From Candidatus Falkowbacteria bacterium CG10_big_fil_rev_8_21_14_0_10_43_10 (lineage in GTDB: Bacteria > Patescibacteriota > Patescibacteriia > Patescibacteriales > XYC2-FULL-47-12), in the NCBI GenBank assembly GCA_002773655.1, contig PFAR01000047.1, positions 7,725 through 16,891 of the forward strand: a stretch of DNA of 9,167 bases, read 5' to 3'. The notes beneath the pieces are model-generated. The model saw only the letters and a list, made by a program, of their open reading frames with translations. It ran no database searches and had not been told where the DNA came from. How positions within the stretch are numbered: the first letter of the stretch is position 1; each line of letters begins with the position of its first letter. Positions 1 to 6,010 of the stretch are shown here, piece by piece. Both the position numbers and the translations under genes were made by a program.

Positions 1-23
1 GATTTATTTTAAAGGTTTGATTT

Positions 24-1094
24 ATGTTTAAAAAACCGCAAAGCTATCTGGGGATTGATATCGGCAAAATCAGCGTTAAGGTTGTTGAGCTTAAGAAAGA
101 AAAAGGGAGGCCGGTACTGGTAAATTATGGCTATAGCGAAGAAGTTAATGATTTTTCGAATAAAAATTTACAGCTGGATGTTGACAAGAGCGCCAAGCTC
201 ATCCGGGATGTTTGTGGTCGCTCCGGAATAAAAAGCATCAATGCCGTGGCGGCCATGCCTTCATTTTCCGTATTTTCTTCAGTTTTAAACATCTCCGGAG
301 TTGATAAAAAAGACTTAGCCAACGCGGTAATGGTAGAAGCGAAAAAAGTTGTTCCTTTAGACCTGGACGAGATGATTTTAGACTGGAAAACTATAGAAGA
401 AACTTCAGCCGGCGGCAGCCAGGATAATAAAGAAGGGCCGGGAGAAAAAAAAGATAATACAAAAGTGCTATTGACCGGAGCTCCTAAGTCATTGGTAAAA
501 AAATACATTGCTATTTTTAAAGAGGCAAAAATGAATCTTTTCAGCCTGGAAACGGAGATGTTTTCTTTAATCCGTTCGTTAATAGGTTCAGATCCATCGA
601 TTATCGCCATTGTTGACCTGGGGGCTGTCAATACTGATATCGCCATTGTTGAGAATGGATTGCCGATGTTCAGCCGCAGTCTGGATACCGGAGGCATTAT
701 GATCACGCGGGCGGTAAGCGACAGCCTAAAGGTTGATTTTAAGCGGGCGGAACAATTTAAGCTTGACCTTAGCTCGTCCGCCGGTAAAGGCCAAGAAGAA
801 AATTTGCCGAAGATGGTGGCAGAAACAATTTCCCCGATTGTTAATGAAATTAAATATTCCCTCAACCTCTTCCAGCAGGAAAATAATAAAAAAATTGAAA
901 AAGTGCTTCTCGCCGGCGGCGGAGCAAATTTACCAAATATTACAAATTATTTAAGCAATATCTTAGATACTAAGGTTATTATCGGCGATCCTTGGTCCCG
1001 GGTTTCGTACCCGCTTGACTTAAAGCCGGCTCTTGACGAAGTAGGCCCGAGAACGGCTATAGCGGTCGGATTGGCGTTGAGGGAAACAACTTAA
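24..1094 (+). CDS. pilM: Type IV pilus assembly protein PilM (actin-like ATPase)
   Basis: PilM is a cytoplasmic actin/FtsA-like nucleotide-binding protein that docks on the N-terminus of PilN and links the inner-membrane platform to the pilus motors. The 356-residue protein has the family length. It opens with the phosphate-1 motif GIDIG (residues 10-14) followed by KVVEL. The second actin-fold phosphate motif, VDLGAVNTD, is centred on D198, and the adenosine-site glycines are in LLAGGGANLPN (G298-G300). A polar, Gly/Lys/Asn-rich stretch around residues 125-147 looks like a surface-loop insertion. The ATG start is preceded by a weak Shine-Dalgarno-like AAAGG at 11-15 with 8-nt spacing. It is the first gene seen of a collinear pilus cluster and lies 49 bp before pilN. 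No promoter is visible in the 23 bases upstream, so the operon may begin outside the window. Identification is secure from motifs plus neighbours. Confidence 0.95.
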   Translation: MFKKPQSYLGIDIGKISVKVVELKKEKGRPVLVNYGYSEEVNDFSNKNLQLDVDKSAKLIRDVCGRSGIKSINAVAAMPSFSVFSSVLNISGVDKKDLANAVMVEAKKVVPLDLDEMILDWKTIEETSAGGSQDNKEGPGEKKDNTKVLLTGAPKSLVKKYIAIFKEAKMNLFSLETEMFSLIRSLIGSDPSIIAIVDLGAVNTDIAIVENGLPMFSRSLDTGGIMITRAVSDSLKVDFKRAEQFKLDLSSSAGKGQEENLPKMVAETISPIVNEIKYSLNLFQQENNKKIEKVLLAGGGANLPNITNYLSNILDTKVIIGDPWSRVSYPLDLKPALDEVGPRTAIAVGLALRETT

Positions 1095-1143
1095 AAAATT
1101 TTTTAATTTTGCATTTTTATTTTTAAATTTTAATTTATTTATA
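1095..1143 (+). repeat. AT-rich half-copy of the intergenic inverted-repeat family
   Basis: This pilM-pilN spacer is almost pure A/T. It contains TTTTGCATTTTTAT, close to the right end of the larger repeat that abuts the pilT-like gene (TTTTGCATTTTTATG). It also resembles the reverse complement of the left end of the repeat after pilB. The matching opposite arm is missing here, so it would be a solo arm or decayed remnant. There is no Shine-Dalgarno sequence before the pilN ATG. Similarity in sequence this A/T-rich can arise by chance, so confidence is modest. Confidence 0.35.
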
Positions 1144-2394
1144 ATGTCTGAAGAAATTAATTTTTTACCTGCCGAAGCGCAGCCCAAAAAGAAAAAATCG
1201 CGGGATAAGGAAGAAAAGGCAACGGAATTTTCCCAGCCGGCGCCAGCCGGCGGCCAGGCCGAAACGAGCGGCAGCGCTGACAAAAAAACCAAAGGAGGAT
1301 TTGGAAAGCTGTTTGATTTGTTAAAAAAAGAAAATAATGGCCAGGCCGATTCATCGGTTGATTTAAATATAAAAGGCAAGCAAGCGGACATTAACAAATC
1401 TAGGGAAGATTTATTAAGGGAAATAAAAAATAAGGGAGAAAAATTAATGAATCCCGAAAAAGAGGCGAAGAAGAAAAAGAATAAAGAATCAAAAGAGAAA
1501 AATCCGCTCAAGGAAAAGTTGAATTTGGCCGCCGCTTATTCCGAAAAAAAATTCTTTTTATTCAGCGGTTTTAGGGATTGGCTGAAGAAAAGAAAAACAG
1601 CAAAGGAAAAAAGGAGACAAGAGCGTTTGATTTTGCGGCAGGCGAAAAAAGGCGAGGAAGAAAAAAAGAAAGAGTTGAAAAAACAGAAAAGATTATTGAA
1701 AAAAATACAGAAAAAGCAGACTGCGCCCAAGCTGCCGGAAAATAATAATCGGCCGTTAAACAACCTGCCGCCCGTTCCGGCTAAGGCGGAGCCGCCGTTT
1801 AACAGACGGAGGTTTAATATTCTAGGCACGAATTTGATTAAAGGCCAGGAATTCCAGTTTTTTAATTGGTCGCGGGCTGTCCGGATTAATATTATCAGCA
1901 TTTTAGTTTCTCTATTGATTATCGGCGGCGTATGGGGATATTTGAATTGGCTGAGCCGGCAGGATTCCGGCATCTCGGAAAATGACAGAAAAATTTTGGC
2001 CAAAGAGAAAGAACTGCAAGATTTAAAAAAGGAAGTAGAAAAATTCAACCGTCTAAAGGATAAGGTCAGGGAGGCGAAAGATCTTTTTAATAAGCATATT
2101 TATTGGACCAATTTTTTTTCTTACTTGGAAAATAGCACGCTGCCCGGGGTTTACTATGAAAGTTTTAGCGGAGATCTGACGGGGAAATATATCTTGCCGG
2201 TTATCGCGAAAGATTTTAAGACATTCATAACGCAGCTGCAGGCTTTCCAGGAAGATAAAAATTATATTGTTTCGGCCGGCACTGAAGAAGTAGAAATCAA
2301 GGAAGAGAAAAATAGGACCGGAAACGTCACGGGGGAGAGCGCGTCTTTTGAAATGAATTTTGGCATTAACCAGGAGATATTTTATAAACAGTGA
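1144..2394 (+). CDS. pilN: PilN-like T4P platform protein with long charged cytoplasmic extension
   Basis: PilN is a bitopic inner-membrane protein that binds PilM through a short N-terminal motif and pairs with PilO on the outer face of the membrane. Here the motif INFLP sits at residues 5-9, matching the family's INLLP docking motif and supporting this ATG. Usual PilN proteins are about 200 residues with the membrane helix soon after the motif; this one is 416. Residues about 12-235 form a low-complexity, Lys/Glu-rich, probably disordered stretch ending in a Pro/Asn-rich segment, before a single membrane helix at about 248-268. A heptad-like Lys/Glu segment (about 279-315) and a PilN-type extracytoplasmic domain follow. 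No Shine-Dalgarno is visible; the preceding bases are all A/T. Its TGA stop lies 4 bp before pilO. The call rests on the docking motif, topology and position; the extension is the unusual part. Confidence 0.88.
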   Translation: MSEEINFLPAEAQPKKKKSRDKEEKATEFSQPAPAGGQAETSGSADKKTKGGFGKLFDLLKKENNGQADSSVDLNIKGKQADINKSREDLLREIKNKGEKLMNPEKEAKKKKNKESKEKNPLKEKLNLAAAYSEKKFFLFSGFRDWLKKRKTAKEKRRQERLILRQAKKGEEEKKKELKKQKRLLKKIQKKQTAPKLPENNNRPLNNLPPVPAKAEPPFNRRRFNILGTNLIKGQEFQFFNWSRAVRINIISILVSLLIIGGVWGYLNWLSRQDSGISENDRKILAKEKELQDLKKEVEKFNRLKDKVREAKDLFNKHIYWTNFFSYLENSTLPGVYYESFSGDLTGKYILPVIAKDFKTFITQLQAFQEDKNYIVSAGTEEVEIKEEKNRTGNVTGESASFEMNFGINQEIFYKQ

Positions 2395-2398
2395 ATTT

Positions 2399-3130
2399 AT
2401 GGAAATAAGCGATGAGCAAAAACAGGCCAACGGCGGACAGAAATTAGAAACCCCGCCAAGGCAGCCGGCTTATGAAAGAACAGCTTCGGACCAGCTGGGC
2501 AGGGAAAAGCCAACCGCGGTTTTAATATTGGCGCAGCGTTATTTTTATTATTTGGTTTTTTTACAGGTATTAATCGTTTTATTTTTAGGATATTGGTTTT
2601 TATTGAAGCCGAAGATTGAACAAGTATATAAGAATGAGGCGGAAATAACTTTGGCCGGCCAACAGGCGCAGGAAAAAATAAAAAAATATGAGGAGGCGAT
2701 AAATAAATACCAAGAGTTCAAAAAAAGCTATGGCAATATTAAAGCGGAAGACGTGGAAAGGATTAATAATATGCTGCCGGACGAAGAGGGTTTGCGGGGT
2801 TTTTTAACGCAGATTGATAAAATAATTACCGTTAACGGCGCCACTTTGGAAAAAGTGACTTTAAATCCTCAAAGCGGCGATCAATCCGCCGACAGCCGAA
2901 GCCGCCACCGCGCCGCCGCGAGCCCAGACGGCCAGGCGATAGAAGCCGGCAGTTCAAAAATTTCTGATATGACCGTAAGTTTTTCCGTAAAAAACGTCAG
3001 CTACGCCTCTTTTAAAAGTTTATTGGCCGGGCTGGAAAATAATTTGCGTTTGACTGACGTTAATGAAGTTAAATATAACCCCGAAGAGAGAACGGCGGAA
3101 TTTATTGCCAAGGCGTATTATATGAAATAA
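2399..3130 (+). CDS. pilO: Type IV pilus platform protein PilO
   Basis: PilO is a bitopic inner-membrane protein that heterodimerises with PilN to align the pilus machine. I chose the ATG at 2399, 4 bp after pilN stops. A TTG 13 codons upstream is in frame but would overlap the pilN end and adds nothing PilO-like. The 243-residue product has a polar N-terminus, one membrane helix (about residues 48-69, ending in WFLLKP), a coiled-coil-like segment (about 75-110), then the ferredoxin-like PilO domain, recognisable from NNMLPDEEGLRGFLTQ and the C-terminal SYASFKSLLAGLENNLRL. Residues 161-187 form an Arg/Ala/Ser-rich insert whose DNA (2879-2959) is strikingly more G/C-rich than the surrounding gene, probably a disordered loop. 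No Shine-Dalgarno is present, so translational coupling to pilN is plausible. Confidence 0.9.
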   Translation: MEISDEQKQANGGQKLETPPRQPAYERTASDQLGREKPTAVLILAQRYFYYLVFLQVLIVLFLGYWFLLKPKIEQVYKNEAEITLAGQQAQEKIKKYEEAINKYQEFKKSYGNIKAEDVERINNMLPDEEGLRGFLTQIDKIITVNGATLEKVTLNPQSGDQSADSRSRHRAAASPDGQAIEAGSSKISDMTVSFSVKNVSYASFKSLLAGLENNLRLTDVNEVKYNPEERTAEFIAKAYYMK

Positions 3131-3143
3131 TTTAATTATTAAT

Positions 3144-3542
3144 ATGCTAAAGTTAAAGAAAATTTCATCACGGAAAATCGCGTCATACAGCATCGTGCTG
3201 ATAATATTATTCGGCGGCACCGCTTTTGTGCTATACAAAAATTTTTTTACCGGCGAAGAGGTTATTTTAAGTCCGGCCGCTGTTTCAAACACGGCTGTTG
3301 ACAGCAGCGGGATCGGGGGATCAAATCTGCTTCCGGACATTGGTAAGTTAAATATTGAAGAGGAGCTTAGCTTTATTTCCAGCGCCAAATTCAGAAAATT
3401 ACAGGATAATTTTTCTGAAATAAAAACAGAAGAATTAGGGAATAAAAATCCTTTCGCAGCCTCTGGCCAGCCCGGCGCGAATGAAGCTGCCGGACAAAGA
3501 ACAAGCGTCCTTCAGCCGGCCGAAGAGGCTGCCGGGGAATAG
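3144..3542 (+). CDS. Small single-pass membrane protein in the PilP position
   Basis: I do not recognise this 132-residue protein as a named family. It has a basic N-terminus (MLKLKKISSRK), one membrane helix at about residues 13-33, then an extracytoplasmic tail of about 100 residues ending in an Ala/Glu/Gly-rich disordered segment. Near residue 105 is GNKNPFAA. PilP and GspC proteins carry a comparable D/NPF turn, but the usual PilP beta domain and its lipoprotein cysteine are absent. It sits directly after pilO (13-bp gap) and before pilB, exactly where pilP lies in proteobacterial pilMNOPQ operons. A reduced platform subunit adapted to a cell without an outer-membrane secretin is a reasonable inference, not a demonstrated function. 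No Shine-Dalgarno is visible. Confidence 0.75.
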   Translation: MLKLKKISSRKIASYSIVLIILFGGTAFVLYKNFFTGEEVILSPAAVSNTAVDSSGIGGSNLLPDIGKLNIEEELSFISSAKFRKLQDNFSEIKTEELGNKNPFAASGQPGANEAAGQRTSVLQPAEEAAGE

Positions 3543-3561
3543 GTTAAAATCCGAGACAGAC

Positions 3562-3601
3562 GGCAAGCGGCGCTGAAGCCTTTGCCGGCTAAATATTTTT
3601 T
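3562..3601 (+). terminator. Terminator-like or attenuator-like hairpin before pilB
   Basis: The arms 3562-3571 (GGCAAGCGGC) and 3578-3586 (GCCTTTGCC) pair with one bulged C and one G-T wobble around the loop GCTGAA. A run of six T follows at 3596-3601, about nine bases past the stem. The stem is compact and GC-rich, but the gap to the T-run is longer than in a standard intrinsic terminator. Because pilB follows immediately in the same direction, partial attenuation or mRNA end stabilisation is as likely as full termination. Confidence 0.3.
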
Positions 3602-3612
3602 ATTTATTATTT

Positions 3613-5379
3613 ATGAAAAGCAGCCCCAATAAAGATATCTTAGAGATATTAAGAGATGAGAAGATTATAGACGAGCGGAAAATTTCAGAAATAAGAGCGG
3701 CCGCCCGGTCAAGCGGAACCAGCGTTGAAGACGTGCTGGTGGAAAAAAAAATAATTGAATCCGAAAAGATAGCTGAGATAAAAGCTAAGGCGCGGAATTT
3801 TTCTTACGCCAATCTGCTGGACAAAGAAATACCGAAAGATGTCCTGAATATTATTTCTCAGGAAGTGGCGCTTAATTATCAAGTTATTTGTTTTAACAAA
3901 GAGCAGAATCGCATTGACGTCGGCATTCTTAACGCGGGCAATCTGAAGGCCATCGAGGCAATTAATTTTTTAGCCGCTGACGAAGGATACCAGATAAAAT
4001 TTCATCTGATTTCTTCGGAAAGCTTTAATAAAGCCATTAAGCAGTACCAAAGTTTATCCGAAGAAGTCGAAGTCGCCCTAAAAGCCAAAGAAACTGAAGA
4101 GGATGTTAAAGAACAGCGGCTGAAAAAGTCGGAAAAAACGGAGGAGGTAACCAAGGCGGCTCCGGTTTCTAAAATAGTTTCGGTTATTTTAAAGCATGCC
4201 GTTGAGGGCAAAGCCTCGGATATTCATATTGAGCCTTATAAAGACGAGAGCCGGGTCCGTTATCGCATTGACGGCATTTTAAACACCTCGTTAGTGCTGC
4301 CCTTGAAAGTGCATAATTCAGTGGTGGCCAGAATCAAGGTGCTGGCTAATTTAAAACTTGACGAAACCAGGATTCCCCAGGACGGCAGGATTAGGCTGGA
4401 GTTTGAAAAAAAGAGGATAGATTTTCGCGTTTCCATACTGCCGCTGATCGAAACGGAAAAAGTAGTGATGAGAATATTAGATGTAACTAAGGGAGCCCCT
4501 AAGTTATCCGACTTAGGATATGAAGGCCGCAATTTAAAAATTATAATGAATAATATTAAGGCGACGGACGGCATGTTTTTGGTAACCGGGCCGACCGGCA
4601 GCGGCAAATCTACCACCCTGTTTTCCGCCCTTCACCTAATTAATAAAGAAGGGGTCAATATATCAACCCTGGAGGATCCGGTAGAATATTATTTAGACGG
4701 CGCTAACCAGTCGCAGATCCGCGGCGAAGTGGGATTTACTTTCGCCACCGGCTTGCGCGCCTTGTTGCGCCAGGATCCGGACATAATTATGGTCGGGGAG
4801 ATCCGGGACAACGAAACAGCGGAGCTGGCCATTCATGCCGCTTTAACCGGACACATGGTGCTTTCCACTTTGCACACCAATGACGCGGTCGGCACTATTC
4901 CCAGATTGATTGACATGAAAGTCGAGCCGTTTTTATTGGCCTCTACCCTAAACGGCATCTTAGCCCAGCGGCTGGTGCGGCGGATTTGCCAATATTGCAA
5001 GGTAGAGGAGGAAGTCAGCGAGGAAGTAAAAAAAGAATTGATCGAGGAAGTAAAAAAAGTATATGATTTGGTTGATGATGATATAAAAAAATTATTTGAC
5101 AAGACTATTTTAAGCGGCGGTTCCGCCAATAAAATTTTTTATAAAGGAAAGGGATGCTCCCGCTGCGGCGAATCCGGATACAAGGGCCGGGTTTCCATTG
5201 CCGAGGTTTTAGACGTTAATGACGAAATAAAAAGTTTGATTGTCAACAGAAAGGAAATAACCTATGGTTCGGATATTTTAAAGAAACAGCGTTTCATAAC
5301 TGTCAAACAGGATGGGATAATCAGAGTGCTGCAGGGTATAACCAGCATTGACGAAATTTTAAGGGTAATGAGCGATTAA
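3613..5379 (+). CDS. pilB: Type IV pilus extension ATPase PilB
   Basis: PilB is the hexameric cytoplasmic ATPase of the GspE/PilB family that powers pilin addition through PilC. All catalytic motifs are intact in the 588-residue protein: Walker A GPTGSGKST (326-334), the Asp box TLEDPVEY (E354, D355), Walker B DPDIIMVGEIRD (388-399, E396) and the His box with H408, H414 and H421. A tetracysteine zinc site is formed by C459/C462 and C515/C518; the 52 residues between the pairs include a Lys/Glu-rich helical insert. Residues 1-150 form the N-terminal T2SSE_N/MshEN-like region in two helical repeats, but the RLG residues of c-di-GMP-binding MshEN domains are not evident. It is followed by a charged linker (about 155-180). 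No Shine-Dalgarno precedes the ATG. The intact motifs contrast with the degenerate pilT-like gene downstream. Confidence 0.96.
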   Translation: MKSSPNKDILEILRDEKIIDERKISEIRAAARSSGTSVEDVLVEKKIIESEKIAEIKAKARNFSYANLLDKEIPKDVLNIISQEVALNYQVICFNKEQNRIDVGILNAGNLKAIEAINFLAADEGYQIKFHLISSESFNKAIKQYQSLSEEVEVALKAKETEEDVKEQRLKKSEKTEEVTKAAPVSKIVSVILKHAVEGKASDIHIEPYKDESRVRYRIDGILNTSLVLPLKVHNSVVARIKVLANLKLDETRIPQDGRIRLEFEKKRIDFRVSILPLIETEKVVMRILDVTKGAPKLSDLGYEGRNLKIIMNNIKATDGMFLVTGPTGSGKSTTLFSALHLINKEGVNISTLEDPVEYYLDGANQSQIRGEVGFTFATGLRALLRQDPDIIMVGEIRDNETAELAIHAALTGHMVLSTLHTNDAVGTIPRLIDMKVEPFLLASTLNGILAQRLVRRICQYCKVEEEVSEEVKKELIEEVKKVYDLVDDDIKKLFDKTILSGGSANKIFYKGKGCSRCGESGYKGRVSIAEVLDVNDEIKSLIVNRKEITYGSDILKKQRFITVKQDGIIRVLQGITSIDEILRVMSD

Positions 5380-5387
5380 ATATAAAT

Positions 5388-5503
5388 TAAAAATGCAAAA
5401 ATTAAAGTGCAAAATGACAATAAAAAACGCAAAATTATTTTTTTTTCGCTTTTTAAATTATAAATCGTCCTTTTTCATTTTTAGTTTTTAATTTTGTATT
5501 TTA
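5388..5503 (+). repeat. AT-rich inverted-repeat element between pilB and the response regulator
   Basis: Left arm 5388-5418 (starting TAAAAATGCAAAAATTAA) and right arm about 5465-5503 (ending TTAATTTTGTATTTTA) are imperfect inverted complements. Inside, AAAAAACGCAAAA and TTTTTTTTCGCTTTTT form a second, weaker palindrome. The right half (from TTAAATTATAAAT through ATTTTTAGTTTT) closely matches the element at 5897-6010, so the two belong to one family. It fills nearly the whole 129-bp gap and ends 5 bp before the regulator ATG. It could be a non-autonomous palindromic repeat, an mRNA stem-loop or a processing site; the sequence does not decide. Confidence 0.7.
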
Positions 5504-5508
5504 AAAAT

Positions 5509-5889
5509 ATGCCAAACAAAAACATAAAAATATTATTGGTGGAGGACGATTCTTTTCTGCTAAATATGTACGCGGATAAATTCCAGTCGGAAAATTTTGA
5601 AGTTTTTACGGCTGATTCCGGGGATAGGGCCCTGAAAATCGCTCAAGATAAAATTCCAGATATTATTTTACTTGATATTATGCTGCCGAAAAAGGACGGC
5701 TTTGAAGTTCTGCGGGAATTACAGAAAGAGGCTTCTACGAAAGCCATTCCGGTAATTTTATTAACCAACCTAAGCCAGAGGGAAGAGGTAAAAAAAGGCC
5801 TGGAGCTGGGGGCTAAAGATTTTTTAATCAAAGCCCATTTTATGCCCAACGAGGTAGTGGAAAAAGTAAAGTCGGTTTTAGGAGAATAA
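5509..5889 (+). CDS. Stand-alone response-regulator receiver protein (CheY-like)
   Basis: This is a single receiver domain of 126 residues from the ATG at 5509 with no output domain. A TTG at 5494 would extend it by five residues, but it lies inside the upstream repeat. The acidic pocket is E12, D13, D14 (LLVEDD), the phospho-acceptor is D56 in LLDIMLPKKDG, the switch threonine is T86 in LLTN, and the conserved lysine is K108. The residue after the lysine, normally a cis-proline, is alanine (LIKAHF). Receiver-only proteins act by binding partners; examples are CheY and PilG/PilH of Pseudomonas pili. Its place between pilB and the pilT-like gene suggests control of pilus motors, which is inference. 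No histidine kinase is in the window. It has no Shine-Dalgarno and is bracketed by two related inverted repeats. Confidence 0.9.
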   Translation: MPNKNIKILLVEDDSFLLNMYADKFQSENFEVFTADSGDRALKIAQDKIPDIILLDIMLPKKDGFEVLRELQKEASTKAIPVILLTNLSQREEVKKGLELGAKDFLIKAHFMPNEVVEKVKSVLGE

Positions 5890-5896
5890 AATTATA

Positions 5897-6010
5897 AAAA
5901 ATGCAAAAATCAAAATGCAAAATGACAGTGTAAAATTCAAAATTAAGATTTAAGTTTTTTTACTTTTTTAATTATAAATTGTCATTTTTTATTTTTAGTT
6001 TTGCATTTTT
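5897..6010 (+). repeat. AT-rich inverted-repeat element abutting the pilT-like start codon
   Basis: The left arm 5897-5929 and the reverse complement of the right arm 5978-6010 agree at 28 of 33 aligned bases without gaps. Both begin AAAAATGCAAAA and contain AATGACA. The right arm ends on the base before the pilT-like ATG, so the start codon sits at the foot of a potential long A-U stem and has no Shine-Dalgarno. The shared interior (ATTATAAAT followed by GTC and T-rich sequence, then ATTTTTAGTTTT) links it to the element at 5388-5503. Confidence 0.75.

Noticed and set aside
131..865. Long minus-strand open frame of 244 codons opposite pilM, and similar minus-strand frames opposite pilN, pilB and others
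   Set aside because: They lie antisense to well-supported genes, have low-complexity Ser/Phe-rich translations with no recognisable domains, and have no credible ribosome sites.
733..954. Plus-strand 73-codon frame within pilM
   Set aside because: Overlaps pilM in another frame, is Lys/Ile-rich with no motif, and the pilM frame is fully accounted for.
5393..5491. 32-codon frame starting MQKLKCKMT inside the repeat after pilB, and a 10-codon one (MQKSKCKMTV) at 5902-5934 in the second repeat
   Set aside because: Both arise from the ATGCAAAA arm of the palindromic repeat, are extremely biased in composition and have no ribosome binding site; most likely by-products of the repeat.
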